From DAITMV01 sp046318595 (GTDB lineage Bacteria > Pseudomonadota > Gammaproteobacteria > Burkholderiales > Burkholderiaceae_B), in assembly GCA_046318595.1 (NCBI GenBank), contig JBKCTV010000023.1, forward strand, positions 62,001 through 126,000: a stretch of 64,000 bases of DNA, read 5' to 3'. Below, piece after piece: positions 50,285 to 59,578 of this stretch. The stretch's first letter is position 1. Each line of letters begins with the position of its first letter. The notes under the pieces were generated by a model. That model was not told where the DNA came from, searched no databases, and was given only the letters and a program-made list of their open reading frames with translations. The translations under genes were made by a program, and so were the position numbers.

Positions 50285-51451
50285 TTGCGCCGCATCGCCT
50301 TTTTCACAAGCACCCGCGCCGAGTATGGGCTGCTTAGGCCGCTGATGAAGGAGGTATCGTCGCGCCGGGGCCTGGTCTTGCAGGTCATCGTGTCGGGCAC
50401 ACACCTTTCGGAAGCCCATGGCACCACTTGGCGGGAAATCGTCGCCGACGGTTTTCCGATCGACGTGCGCGTCGATATGACGATCAGGACAGACGACGTC
50501 GAGGGCGTGGCGGTGTCAGCGGCCCAGGTGCTGTCGGGTGTCGCGAGCGCTTTGGTACAGCTGAAACCGGACGTGCTAGTCCTGCTTGGCGACCGCTACG
50601 AACTGTTGGCTGCGGCCCAGGCCGCAGTCCTTTGCCGGGTGCCGATCGCCCACATTCATGGAGGAGAGGCCACTGAGGGCGCGATCGATGAGTCCATTCG
50701 CCACGCTGTCACAAAGTTAGCGCAATGGCACTTTGCCGCTGCGGAGTCTTATGCATCTCGCATCCGTCAGATGGGGGAGGCGACGGCTCGTGTATGGAAT
50801 GTCGGCGCCCCGGCGATGGACAACATCGCTGCACTGGAAGCCGTGCCGAAAGAGGGGTTGGAAGCTTTCATCGGCCTGCAGTTGCGCGCACCGACCTTCC
50901 TGGTCACCTACCATCCGGTGACCCTTAATGACGACAGCGGCCTCTCCGCAATGCAAGCGTTGCTCACTGCTCTCGACGCCAGCGGTGGCACTATTGTCAT
51001 CACCGGCGCCAATGTCGACCTGGGGGCGGGGGCAATTCGTGCAAGCCTGCAAGATTTCGCCGCTAATCGACCGAACCAGGTAGCACTGGTTGAGTCACTT
51101 GGCTCACGGCGCTATCTGAGCCTGATGCGCCACGTTGACGTCGTAGTAGGAAACTCATCCAGCGGATTGCTCGAGGCGCCGGCCGTCGGCGTCCCTACAG
51201 TGGACATAGGTCCCCGCCAGCAAGGGCGGCTCCGCGCGCCTTCGGTGCTGCATTGCGGAGAAAGTACGGCAGAGATTAGCCGCGCCCTGGGGGCGGCACT
51301 CTCTGCTGATCACCGTGCGATCGCAGCCCGGCGTGAGTCACCCTACGGCCAACCTGGCGCATCACGACGCATCGTCGATCTGCTGGAGACCGTCGATATC
51401 TCGACGCGCTTCAAACCGTTCGTTGATCGCCACTGTGCGGCCGATGCCTGA
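50285..51451 (+). CDS. legG: Hydrolysing sugar-nucleotide 2-epimerase LegG (NeuC family)
   Basis: 388 residues from a TTG at 50285, preceded by GAGGGAGG. NeuC/WecB fold: FFTSTRAEYGLLRPLMKEV, LVLLGDRYELLAAAQAA, IAHIHGGEATEGAIDESIRHAVTKLA and VVVGNSSSGLLEAPAVGVPTVDIGPRQ. It removes the nucleotide and epimerises C2 to yield the free 2,4-diacetamido-6-deoxymannose. The frame upstream of the TTG is legC sequence. Confidence 0.87.
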   Translation: MRRIAFFTSTRAEYGLLRPLMKEVSSRRGLVLQVIVSGTHLSEAHGTTWREIVADGFPIDVRVDMTIRTDDVEGVAVSAAQVLSGVASALVQLKPDVLVLLGDRYELLAAAQAAVLCRVPIAHIHGGEATEGAIDESIRHAVTKLAQWHFAAAESYASRIRQMGEATARVWNVGAPAMDNIAALEAVPKEGLEAFIGLQLRAPTFLVTYHPVTLNDDSGLSAMQALLTALDASGGTIVITGANVDLGAGAIRASLQDFAANRPNQVALVESLGSRRYLSLMRHVDVVVGNSSSGLLEAPAVGVPTVDIGPRQQGRLRAPSVLHCGESTAEISRALGAALSADHRAIAARRESPYGQPGASRRIVDLLETVDISTRFKPFVDRHCAADA

Positions 51452-51481
51452 CCTTTGCATGATCGATTGACAGGGAGCTCG

Positions 51482-52552
51482 ATGCATAACGTGTATGTAA
51501 TTGCCGAAGCCGGCGTGAATCACAACGGAGAACTTGAATTGGCCCGTCGGCTGGTGGACTGTGCGGCCGACGCCGGTGCCGACGCCGTGAAATTCCAGAC
51601 CTTCGACGCCAAGAAGCTCGCGACGAGTGCCGCGCCGAAGGCGAGCTACCAGCAAAGCACCACCGATATCGCCGAGTCACAGCTCGATATGTTGCGGAAG
51701 CTGGAGCTGCCGCGCGAATGGCATTGGGAGCTCCGCGAGCGCGCCCGCTCGCGGGGTATCGAGTTCCTCTCAACCGCCTTCGATGTAGATAGTCTGAATT
51801 TCTTGGAAGCGCTCGATATGCCTTTTTATAAGGTGCCATCCGGCGAGCTGACGAATGGTCCGCTGCTCTGGCAGTTTGCACGCCAAGGGCGGCCGCTGGT
51901 GGTATCCACGGGCATGGCGACGATGTCAGAAGTAGAGCAGGCGTTGGCGGTGATTGCCCACGCTTTTAACGCGGCGGCCGAGCCGGCAGAGGTCGCCGAC
52001 CTTTGGTGCGGCTGGAGCGATTCGGCCTGGCGAGCCAGCCTCCAGGGGCGAGTCACGCTGCTGCACTGCACGTCGCAGTACCCGACGCCGATGCAGGAAT
52101 GCAACTTACGGGCTATGGACACGCTGCGTGCGTTCGGACTGCCGGTCGGTTACTCGGATCATACCGAAGGAATTCTGATCTCCGTAGCCGCTGTAGCGCG
52201 CGGCGCGACTGTCATCGAAAAACACTTCACGTTAGATCGCGAGATGCCCGGCCCCGACCACAAGGCATCGCTCGAACCGGCGGAACTGACCCAAATGGTC
52301 AAGCAGATCCGTGACCTGCAGTTGGCATTGGGCGATGGCGCCAAGTGCCCCCAGCCGAGCGAATGGAACACCCGTAAGGCGGCACGTCAGCACGTCGTCG
52401 CTGCGCGTGACATCGCTGCGGGCACATTGCTCTCGCGCGACGATCTCATGACCGCGCGCAGCGGCGGCGGCCTGCCCGCAACCGAGCTTTGGGGGCTGAT
52501 CGGCGTAGCTACCGCTCATGCCTACGCCGCCGGGGAGCCGATTACGCGATGA
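51482..52552 (+). CDS. legI: N,N'-diacetyllegionaminate synthase LegI (NeuB family)
   Basis: 356 residues from ATG 51482 with AGGGAG before it. Condenses the hexose with phosphoenolpyruvate to form the nonulosonic acid. NeuB TIM barrel: VIAEAGVNHNGELELARRLVD, AVKFQTFDAKKL, FYKVPSGELTNGPLL, HCTSQYPTPMQECNLRAM, GYSDHTEGI and IEKHFTLDREMPGPDHKAS. A C-terminal SAF (antifreeze-like) domain spans about 295-356. Overlaps the next gene by 4 bp. Confidence 0.88.
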   Translation: MHNVYVIAEAGVNHNGELELARRLVDCAADAGADAVKFQTFDAKKLATSAAPKASYQQSTTDIAESQLDMLRKLELPREWHWELRERARSRGIEFLSTAFDVDSLNFLEALDMPFYKVPSGELTNGPLLWQFARQGRPLVVSTGMATMSEVEQALAVIAHAFNAAAEPAEVADLWCGWSDSAWRASLQGRVTLLHCTSQYPTPMQECNLRAMDTLRAFGLPVGYSDHTEGILISVAAVARGATVIEKHFTLDREMPGPDHKASLEPAELTQMVKQIRDLQLALGDGAKCPQPSEWNTRKAARQHVVAARDIAAGTLLSRDDLMTARSGGGLPATELWGLIGVATAHAYAAGEPITR

Positions 52553-53193
52553 GTACCGTCGCACGTCCCCTCGTCCTGCTTGGCGCAGGTGGCCATGCAC
52601 GGGTGCTGGCGGCGCTCGCTCGCGCGGCTAGCTACACGGTTCTGGGTGTCTGCGATCCGGCGCTCGCCACGAACGACGTCGCCAGCTGGGAGGGGCTGGA
52701 CGTGCTCGGCGATGATCACGCGCTCGACCAGTTAGCGCCGCACCGCGTGGCGTTGATGCTGGGCATCGGTCAACTGGCGGCTGGCAACTTACGCGAACAG
52801 CTCTATGCGTCCTGGCGGGCGCGTGGGTATGCATTTCCGGCGCTGGTCCACCCGACCGCCTGGGTCGCACCTGGCGTCGTGTTGAGCGACGGCGTCCAGG
52901 TAATGGCCGGTGCCGTCATTCAGCCCGGCTGCGAGATCGGCGAGAACAGTATCGTCAACACGCGAGCCAGCATCGACCATGACTGCCGGATTGGACGCGA
53001 TGTGCACGTGGCGCCAGGTGCGACGCTGTGCGGTTCGGTCACGGTTGAAGACCGCGCCTTCATCGGAGCGGGAGCGACGGTAATTCAAGGTGTGCGCGTG
53101 GGCAAAAGTGCAGTGGTAGGAGCTGGCGTGGCGCTGGTGCGGGACTTGCCACCGAGGACAACGATACTCGGCGCGGCGAACAGGCTGCGTTGA
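52549..53193 (+). CDS. NeuD/PglD/LegH-type sugar O/N-acyltransferase
   Basis: 214 residues from ATG 52549. A Rossmann-like N-terminal PglD domain (LLGAGGHARVLAALARAA) and a left-handed beta helix of hexapeptide repeats (about 90-205). The catalytic His is in NTRASIDHDCRIG, followed by HVAPGATLCGSV. In this pathway it is the best candidate for the acetyl-CoA-dependent N-acetylation (LegH role), since no other acetyltransferase is present. An O-acetylating NeuD role is the alternative. Confidence 0.8.
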   Translation: MSTVARPLVLLGAGGHARVLAALARAASYTVLGVCDPALATNDVASWEGLDVLGDDHALDQLAPHRVALMLGIGQLAAGNLREQLYASWRARGYAFPALVHPTAWVAPGVVLSDGVQVMAGAVIQPGCEIGENSIVNTRASIDHDCRIGRDVHVAPGATLCGSVTVEDRAFIGAGATVIQGVRVGKSAVVGAGVALVRDLPPRTTILGAANRLR

Positions 53194-53232
53194 CTGGTCA
53201 TTGAGATAAAAAGGGCAGAGGAAAGTCTAGGA

Positions 53233-54279
53233 ATGAAGAACTGGAAGATTGTCGCTGTTTCTCCGAACACGCCGCTCGAGGCCGCGATAGGCATACTTGA
53301 TAAGGGCGGGCTGGGCATCGTGCTAGTAACTGACACCGACGACATTCTGCTCGGCACCATGACCGACGGGGACGTGCGCAGAGCCCTGCTGCGCCATCAG
53401 ACGATGCTTACGCCCGTTAGCGAAATCATGTGCGTTACGCCGCAGGTTGCCGAATTGCACTGGTCGCGCGAGAAGCTGTTGTCGGTCATGGAATCCACCC
53501 GAATACTGCAGTTGCCAGTCGTGGACGTCGGTCGTCGTGTCGTCGGTATAGAGACGCTGCACGACATGCTGGACCATAAGCGGCTCGAAAATCCAGTGTT
53601 CATAATGGCAGGAGGCTTCGGCAAGCGCTTGTATCCGCTGACGCAGGACTGCCCCAAGCCTATGCTCAAGGTCGGAGACAAGCCGATATTGGAGTTGATC
53701 CTGCAAAGCTTCGCCGACGCCGGATTTCACCGCTTTTACATCTCGACGCACTACCTGCCAGAGATTATCCGCGATTACTTTGGTGACGGCAGCCGCTGGA
53801 ACGTCAGTATCCAGTACGTGCATGAGAGTGAACCCCTGGGCACTGGCGGGGCCCTGGGCCTGTTGCCTCATGACGAGATCGACTTGCCGATCTTACTGAT
53901 AAACGGTGATTTACTGACGCGTGTGGATTACCGGAGCCTGCTCCATTTCCATGAGCGCCACGAGGGGTCCGCCACGCTGTGCGTGCGTGAATACGAGAGC
54001 CAGATCCCCTACGGTGTCATCCAGAGCGACGGCCATCGGATTACGCACATCGTTGAGAAGCCGGTTCAGCGCTGTTTCATCAGCGCCGGCATTTACATGT
54101 TGTCGCCCGAGCTGATCCGTCGCGTCGCACCGGGCGAGCGGATCGATATGCCGACGCTGCTGGAACGCGAGATCGGCGCCGGCCGTGATGTCAACATGTT
54201 CCCCGTGCATGAGTACTGGCTGGACATCGGTCGTATGGACGATTTTCAGCTAGCCCAGCAAGAGGTGCTGAATTCGTGA
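53233..54279 (+). CDS. ptmE: CBS-domain sugar-1-phosphate nucleotidyltransferase, PtmE-like
   Basis: 348 residues: two CBS motifs (about 1-120; GIVLVTDTDDILLGTMTDGD, LQLPVVDVGRRVVGIETL) fused to a nucleotidyltransferase (about 125-348; FIMAGGFGKRLYPLTQDCPKPML, LLINGDLLTRVDY). This domain order matches PtmE of Campylobacter, reported to be a glucosamine-1-phosphate guanylyltransferase feeding the GDP-linked legionaminic pathway. Neighbours also match the Campylobacter order (legI/neuB2, ptmE, ptmF, ptmB, ptmA). Guanylyl specificity is inferred from that match. Confidence 0.8.
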   Translation: MKNWKIVAVSPNTPLEAAIGILDKGGLGIVLVTDTDDILLGTMTDGDVRRALLRHQTMLTPVSEIMCVTPQVAELHWSREKLLSVMESTRILQLPVVDVGRRVVGIETLHDMLDHKRLENPVFIMAGGFGKRLYPLTQDCPKPMLKVGDKPILELILQSFADAGFHRFYISTHYLPEIIRDYFGDGSRWNVSIQYVHESEPLGTGGALGLLPHDEIDLPILLINGDLLTRVDYRSLLHFHERHEGSATLCVREYESQIPYGVIQSDGHRITHIVEKPVQRCFISAGIYMLSPELIRRVAPGERIDMPTLLEREIGAGRDVNMFPVHEYWLDIGRMDDFQLAQQEVLNS

Positions 54280-55352
54280 GCACCCCACGCAAGGCCCTGG
54301 TTGTTGGCAGCGGCAGCATCGCCCGACGCCACCTCGCTAACTTCCGCCGGCTTCTCCCCGACGCCGAGGTGGGCTGCGCGTCAGCCTCCGGCCGCCCGTT
54401 GGCTGACGGCGAGACCGTGGCCACGACGCAGTTGCCGTCGATGGCGGCCGCCGTCGCATGGGCTCCTGACCTGGCGGTGGTGGCCTCGCCAGCGCCGCTG
54501 CATCTGGACCACGCCTGCCTTTTACTCGACGCCGGCATTCCCGTGCTGATTGAAAAGCCGCTGAGCGACAATCTGGACCGCGTCCGCGACGTCGCCCCAT
54601 TGCTGGCTCGTCACCGCGACCGCATCGAGGTCGCGTACAACCTGCGCTTTCTGTCCTCGGCGCGCCGGATGAAGACCCTTATCGACGAGGCCTCCGTCGG
54701 CCGTATCTTGGGCCTGCGAATCGAGGTCGGCCAGTACCTGCCCGATTGGCGGCCCCAGGCGGACTATCGCCGCCAGGTCTCGGCCAACCGGTCGCTGGGC
54801 GGTGGTGTCTTGCTCGAGCTGAGCCATGAACTGGACTACGTGAACTGGCTGTTCGGCCGTTTTGATCGCGTCTTTTGCGTCACCGCCAATAGCGGGCAAC
54901 TGGAGATCGACGTCGAGGACAACGCGGATATCCTGCTATCTCGGGATGGCCTGACCGCGCAGATCCATCTCGACTTCCTGCAGCGCCGCGCCAACCGCAG
55001 CTGCAAGGTGATCGGCTCGACCGGGACCCTTAATTGGGACCTCATCGCCAACCGCATCACACTAGACAGCGCATCGGGTGAGGAGGTGCTCTTCTCTGAC
55101 CCGACGGTGGACCGCAACGACATGTATGTCGAGCAGTTGAGCGGCTTTATCGAAGTGGCAGCCGGGCGTGTCGCGCCGCGTATCACGCTGGACGACGGTC
55201 TGGCCGTTCTGAACATCATCGAAGCCATGCGCGAATCGGCCGCCACCGGCCGTCAGGTATCGCTGCCCACTGAAGGCTTGGCTGCTGCCGCATCTTTCGA
55301 CCCGCTTTCTTCCTCCCTCAGCTTTCGCCGCGCTTCGGAGCCCATGCCATGA
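54276..55352 (+). CDS. ptmF: Gfo/Idh/MocA-family oxidoreductase, PtmF position
   Basis: 358 residues; GTG start overlapping the ptmE stop. Rossmann N-terminus VVGSGSIARRHLANFRRLLP, then PDLAVVASPAPLHLDHACLLL and LIEKPLS (the EKP catalytic motif), and GGGVLLELSHELDYVNWLFG in the C-terminal domain. It occupies the ptmF position of the Campylobacter flagellin-glycan cluster and may help supply the amino sugar with PtmA. The reaction is not established from sequence. Confidence 0.75.
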   Translation: MSTPRKALVVGSGSIARRHLANFRRLLPDAEVGCASASGRPLADGETVATTQLPSMAAAVAWAPDLAVVASPAPLHLDHACLLLDAGIPVLIEKPLSDNLDRVRDVAPLLARHRDRIEVAYNLRFLSSARRMKTLIDEASVGRILGLRIEVGQYLPDWRPQADYRRQVSANRSLGGGVLLELSHELDYVNWLFGRFDRVFCVTANSGQLEIDVEDNADILLSRDGLTAQIHLDFLQRRANRSCKVIGSTGTLNWDLIANRITLDSASGEEVLFSDPTVDRNDMYVEQLSGFIEVAAGRVAPRITLDDGLAVLNIIEAMRESAATGRQVSLPTEGLAAAASFDPLSSSLSFRRASEPMP

Positions 55353-56032
55353 CCCAGCGTACCTTTGCCTTCATCTTCGCTCGAGGCGGCTCCAAAGGCT
55401 TGCCCGGCAAGAACATCAAGGAGCTTGGCGGTCTTCCGCTGCTGGCGCACGGCATCCGCCTCGCGCAGGCCATGGACCGCGTGGAAAGAGTATTTGTCTC
55501 CACGGATGACGCTCAGATCGCGGCCGTCGCGGCGCAGTTTGGCGCCGAAGTTATTGACAGGCCTGCGGCGCTGGCCACGGACAACGCCTCGGAATGGATG
55601 GCTTGGCGGCATGCCATCAACCACGTTCGCGCCCAAGGCCTGGACTTCAACGTGTTTCTCAGCCTGCCCGCTACGAGCCCGCTGCGCAATGCACAGGACG
55701 TCGTCAACTGTCTGGATGCGCTGCAAGCTGATACCGACGTCGTCATTACCGTTACACCCTCGGCGCGCAGTCCCTATTTCAATATGGTCAGCACCGACGC
55801 GGCGGGTTTGGCCCATGTTGTGCTGGGCGCTGCGGAGTTCAAGCGCCGTCAAGACGTCCCGCCAGTCTATGACATCACCACGGTGGCCTACGTGGCGCGT
55901 CCCGACTTCATCATGACGCACGAGCGTCTGTTTGAGGGGCGCGTCCGGCCGGTGGTGGTCCCCAAGGAACGTGCTGTGGACATCGACGATGCTTACGACT
56001 TCAAGCTGGCACAGGCCCTTCTCGACACATGA
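55349..56032 (+). CDS. legF: CMP-legionaminate synthetase LegF/PtmB (NeuA family)
   Basis: Activates the nonulosonic acid with CTP. 227 residues: IFARGGSKGLPGKNIKELGG (CTP-binding P-loop), FVSTDDAQIAAVAAQFGAEVIDRPAALA, LSLPATSPLRNAQDV (LPxTSPLR) and the C-terminal VDIDDAYDFKLAQAL. The NeuA family assignment is firm; legionaminic rather than neuraminic acid follows from the neighbouring legB/legC and ptm genes. Both ends overlap neighbours by 4 bp. Confidence 0.86.
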   Translation: MTQRTFAFIFARGGSKGLPGKNIKELGGLPLLAHGIRLAQAMDRVERVFVSTDDAQIAAVAAQFGAEVIDRPAALATDNASEWMAWRHAINHVRAQGLDFNVFLSLPATSPLRNAQDVVNCLDALQADTDVVITVTPSARSPYFNMVSTDAAGLAHVVLGAAEFKRRQDVPPVYDITTVAYVARPDFIMTHERLFEGRVRPVVVPKERAVDIDDAYDFKLAQALLDT

Positions 56033-56811
56033 ATACCACTACTCTTTTGCAAGGCAAGACCGTTCTCGTCGTCGGTGGGGCAGGCCGCATTGGCCGGGTC
56101 ATCGTCGGGGCGGTGCTATCAGCCGGCGGCCGTGTTATCGCGCTCGACACGGATGCGGCGGGGCTGCAAGCGCTGACCGACACTCATGGCGCAGAGTCAC
56201 TCCACTGCGCCACGCTCGACATGGCCGACCGTGCATCCATAGAGGGGGCACTGGCGGACGCGCACGACCGCTTTGGTGGTGTGGATGGCGCGGTCAATAC
56301 CGCGTATCCGCGCAATGCGCGCTACGGCCGCCACTTCTTTGATGTCGAGTACGCCGACTTCTGCGAGAACACCGGTCTGCACATGGGGGGCTTTTTCCTC
56401 TTCATGCAGGTGTGCGCCCGTTATGCGCTGGAGCGCGGCGCACCGTTCTCCCTGGTCAACCTGTCGTCCATCTATGGCTCGATAGCCCCGCGCTTCGATG
56501 TCTATGCCGGCACGTCAATGACTATGCCAGTCGAGTATGCCGCCATCAAGGCCGGCCTCGAGCACATGACCCGCTACGTCAATGCCTACATGAAAGGTCG
56601 CGGCGCCGCATTCCGTGCCAATTGCGTCAGCCCTGGAGGTATTCAGGCGGGACAGGCCGACCTGTTCCTAGAACGCTACGGAGAACAATGCATCTCCAAG
56701 GGAATGCTGGACTCGCAGGACGTGACAGGCGCTATCGTGTTTTTGCTCTCCGATGCAGCCCGCTACATCGTTGGGCAGAACATCATCGTTGACGACGGCT
56801 TCTCTATATGA
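56029..56811 (+). CDS. ptmA: Short-chain dehydrogenase/reductase, PtmA position
   Basis: 260 residues, classical SDR: VLVVGGAGRIGRVIVGAV (Rossmann), VNTAYPRNARYGRHF (NAG region varied), catalytic Ser in LVNLSSIYGSIAP, with the YxxxK as VEYAAIKAGLEHMTRYV, and FRANCVSPGGI. Matches PtmA by position and family. PtmA and PtmF act early in the Campylobacter pathway; the precise substrate here is unproven. Confidence 0.77.
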   Translation: MNTTTLLQGKTVLVVGGAGRIGRVIVGAVLSAGGRVIALDTDAAGLQALTDTHGAESLHCATLDMADRASIEGALADAHDRFGGVDGAVNTAYPRNARYGRHFFDVEYADFCENTGLHMGGFFLFMQVCARYALERGAPFSLVNLSSIYGSIAPRFDVYAGTSMTMPVEYAAIKAGLEHMTRYVNAYMKGRGAAFRANCVSPGGIQAGQADLFLERYGEQCISKGMLDSQDVTGAIVFLLSDAARYIVGQNIIVDDGFSI

Positions 56812-58223
56812 CTTCGCGGCAGATGATCCGACACACGATCAACCACCTCGGCGTTGTGGCGGCTAGCAAGGTGATGCCGCTTGCGTCGCTGCTGATCTAC
56901 AGCCAATTCCTCTCGCCGGCCGAGTACGGTGTCGTAAGTCTTTTTGTATCGTATATCTGGATCTTCGGCATCATTTTGTCGCTCAACCTACACACGGCCA
57001 TCGGCCGCTTTATCTATGAAAAGACGGCGCAGGCTGGAGAGTTGATCGGGACCACGCTGCTACCCATCGGCGCGGTATTTGTTGCCGGCATTCTCATTGC
57101 TGCCTGGGACGTCGACCGGGTCGCCAACTTCCTCAGTCTGCCCCGTTCCACCATTCCCCTGCTATTCGCGACAGCTGTCGGGCAGATCGCCGAATCCTTG
57201 CTGATCCAAGTGCTGACGGCGCGAGAGCGTAGCGGCAGTCTTTTCGCCGCCATTGCGTTCCGATCGGGGGTGTCGCTTGTCTCTACTCTGTTGCTGTTTC
57301 ACGCCCTGACGTACGAACGTTACCTAGCGGTCCTGTGGGCGGAAGCTGCCACCAACGCATTATTCACGATCTACCTGCTGCTGGTGCTCTCTGCCGACCG
57401 GCCCTGGTCGTTCTCGTCGACGCAGCTGCGCAACTTCGCTGGCTACAGCCTCCCGCTCATTCCTTACATGCTCAGCCTGACGCTTATCTCTCAGTTCGAT
57501 CGCATCATGCTCGACCGCGCCTTCGACAAGGAGGCCGTAGGGATCTTCAGCATTGGCTACAACCTCGGCATCCTCCTTGTGATGGTGGCAGGAGCGCTGA
57601 TCAACGCCCTGAACCCGCGATTCTTTAGCGCCATGGGCGAACAACGCTATGACGATATACGGTGTGACGCCCGCGCTGTGTTCTCGGTCTGCGCCTTGTG
57701 CGCATTCGGACTGGTCCTGTTTGGCCCAGCACTGGCGGGGCTTGTGATTCCCAACAGCTATGAGGCTGGATTTGCGCTGATCCCGGTGATCGCCCTAGGT
57801 GGCTTGGCGTCCGTCGTGTTCCAGATTTGGGCTCGAGTGATCTTTTACACCAAGAAAACCTACCAGCTCTCCCTGATCGCCATCAGCGCCGCCGTGCTAA
57901 AGATTGGACTGAATGTAATGTTTATCCCTATGCTCGGTTTCTGGGGAGCCGCTTTGACCACGCTCCTAGCATACGGATTCATGGCTGCGGCAACTGTCGT
58001 TGTGATTAACGCCAATTTCAAGCAGTTTCGTGTCAGTGTCGCGCATGAGGCCGTGTGGTTCGCCTGCCTTGGAGCCCTGGTGGCGATTGAGCGTTTCATG
58101 GATCTGCAAGGTTTCGCCGCACTCGCGCTCAAGGCTTCGGTAATGATGATCGTTGTGGTAATCGCTGCACGGAGCTTTCGCCCGTTCATACGGCCGTCCT
58201 CAGCAGAAACGATGACGCCATGA
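56808..58223 (+). CDS. Wzx-type polysaccharide flippase
   Basis: 471 residues with about 12-14 hydrophobic helices, MOP/polysaccharide-biosynthesis family. N-terminal INHLGVVAASKVMPLASLLIYSQFLSPAEYGVV and the mid-protein YSLPLIPYMLSLTLISQFDRIMLDR with AVGIFSIGYNLG are typical of Wzx. It would move the lipid-linked repeat unit to the periplasmic face. It directly follows the nonulosonic-acid genes and precedes a polymerase-like gene, overlapping both by 4 bp. Confidence 0.85.
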   Translation: MTSRQMIRHTINHLGVVAASKVMPLASLLIYSQFLSPAEYGVVSLFVSYIWIFGIILSLNLHTAIGRFIYEKTAQAGELIGTTLLPIGAVFVAGILIAAWDVDRVANFLSLPRSTIPLLFATAVGQIAESLLIQVLTARERSGSLFAAIAFRSGVSLVSTLLLFHALTYERYLAVLWAEAATNALFTIYLLLVLSADRPWSFSSTQLRNFAGYSLPLIPYMLSLTLISQFDRIMLDRAFDKEAVGIFSIGYNLGILLVMVAGALINALNPRFFSAMGEQRYDDIRCDARAVFSVCALCAFGLVLFGPALAGLVIPNSYEAGFALIPVIALGGLASVVFQIWARVIFYTKKTYQLSLIAISAAVLKIGLNVMFIPMLGFWGAALTTLLAYGFMAAATVVVINANFKQFRVSVAHEAVWFACLGALVAIERFMDLQGFAALALKASVMMIVVVIAARSFRPFIRPSSAETMTP

Positions 58224-59578
58224 TCTGGAAAATCACCTATCTGCCGAGTCTAGTGTGCCTGAACTTCCTCCTTTACACCCAGACGTGGGGCAGCGCCTAT
58301 CTGTCGGTAATCATTCTGCTGACTTACATGACTTTTATGCCTCGTCAGCTCCTTCACCCGAACAACATGCTGTTCGGGTTCTACGGTCTATACGTCGTGG
58401 TTTCCTGTTCCCTCAACTTGGTGTTGGATTGGATCGGTTGGGACTATTTTCTGCCTGGTGGCCAGCAGGTTTTCTGGAACGAAATCTCGAAGTACACCCT
58501 GTTCCAGATCGAATTCACCTTCCTCGTGCTTTACTTCGGCTTCAACTTCTTCACGCGGCATCGCGCTTGCCTGGCACCCCAGGAACCGATGCGGGTGACG
58601 GTCAACACCAAGGCCGTCTGGATGCTTGTAGGTGTCAACGTGCTACTGGTGTTGTTGTTCCTACAGTCCACTGCTGGTATTGGAGCCTGGATCAACGACT
58701 ACAGCGCCACCTACCTGAGCAAGCGCGAAGGTCACGGCCTTCTCAACATCATAACCATCACAGTGGGTAATGCGCTGGCATTCATCATGGGGGTGTGGAC
58801 GCGCAATTCGCAGCGCAAGCTGCTGATCATCGTGCTGGCCATCATTGCCCTTGGCATGCAGGCCTACATGAATGGTTTCAAAGGCCGCCTGATCTTCCTT
58901 ATGCTGATCTTCTTTGCCCCTTGGCTGGCGCTGGTCGAGTTACGAATCAAGACGCTCATCATCGGTGCGACTGCCTTTTTCTCGCTGCTGTATCTAACTA
59001 CGCTAGTGCGTACGGATGGCTATTACGCATCGGCCCCGTTCTTCCTGGAAATGCTGATCAACTACTTCAACGCCCATCAGTTGCATGATTGGGTGGTGAC
59101 AAGTCGGGATCCGGGTCTGTTGCAGACGGTGGGACAGATCTTCACTAAGCCGGCACAGTTGCTGGGTCTGGTGGGACCGGAAGCGGACTTCGACATTAGC
59201 GTGATGCTGACCAAGGAGTTCTTCCCCGACCATTGGTATCTTGAAAGCGCTACGCAGCAATGGCCTTTGGAGACGGAGGCATACCTTAACTACTACGGTT
59301 TTTATTTCTCTTGGATTCCGATGCTGCTGTATGCCTACATCATCAGCCGACTTTTCCGGTCCGCGGTAATTCGGAAGAATCTTTGGCTGCTGCCCCTATT
59401 CGTACTGGAGTTCAACCGCATTTTCACCGTGATGCGGGGCACCCTGATTCCCTGGGAAATCTTCTTCATGATTGTCCAGTATCCGGTCGTATACATGCTC
59501 ACCCGTTTATGTCTGCCCGAATCCAAGCGGCGCCGGGCCCAGGTCCAAGCCCCAAAGGTGGATCCTGTCCATGCGTGA
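58220..59578 (+). CDS. Wzy-like O-antigen/capsule polymerase candidate
   Basis: 452 residues, 10-12 transmembrane helices. A large periplasmic loop lies near the C-terminal third (VRTDGYYASAPFFLEMLINY to LETEAYLNYYGF) and an RGTLIPWEIFF segment near the end. This layout is that of oligosaccharide-repeat-unit polymerases (the EpsG/Wzy/WzyE class), which share little sequence. The call rests on topology and the position next to wzx. Its end overlaps the next gene by 8 bp. Confidence 0.65.
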   Translation: MIWKITYLPSLVCLNFLLYTQTWGSAYLSVIILLTYMTFMPRQLLHPNNMLFGFYGLYVVVSCSLNLVLDWIGWDYFLPGGQQVFWNEISKYTLFQIEFTFLVLYFGFNFFTRHRACLAPQEPMRVTVNTKAVWMLVGVNVLLVLLFLQSTAGIGAWINDYSATYLSKREGHGLLNIITITVGNALAFIMGVWTRNSQRKLLIIVLAIIALGMQAYMNGFKGRLIFLMLIFFAPWLALVELRIKTLIIGATAFFSLLYLTTLVRTDGYYASAPFFLEMLINYFNAHQLHDWVVTSRDPGLLQTVGQIFTKPAQLLGLVGPEADFDISVMLTKEFFPDHWYLESATQQWPLETEAYLNYYGFYFSWIPMLLYAYIISRLFRSAVIRKNLWLLPLFVLEFNRIFTVMRGTLIPWEIFFMIVQYPVVYMLTRLCLPESKRRRAQVQAPKVDPVHA

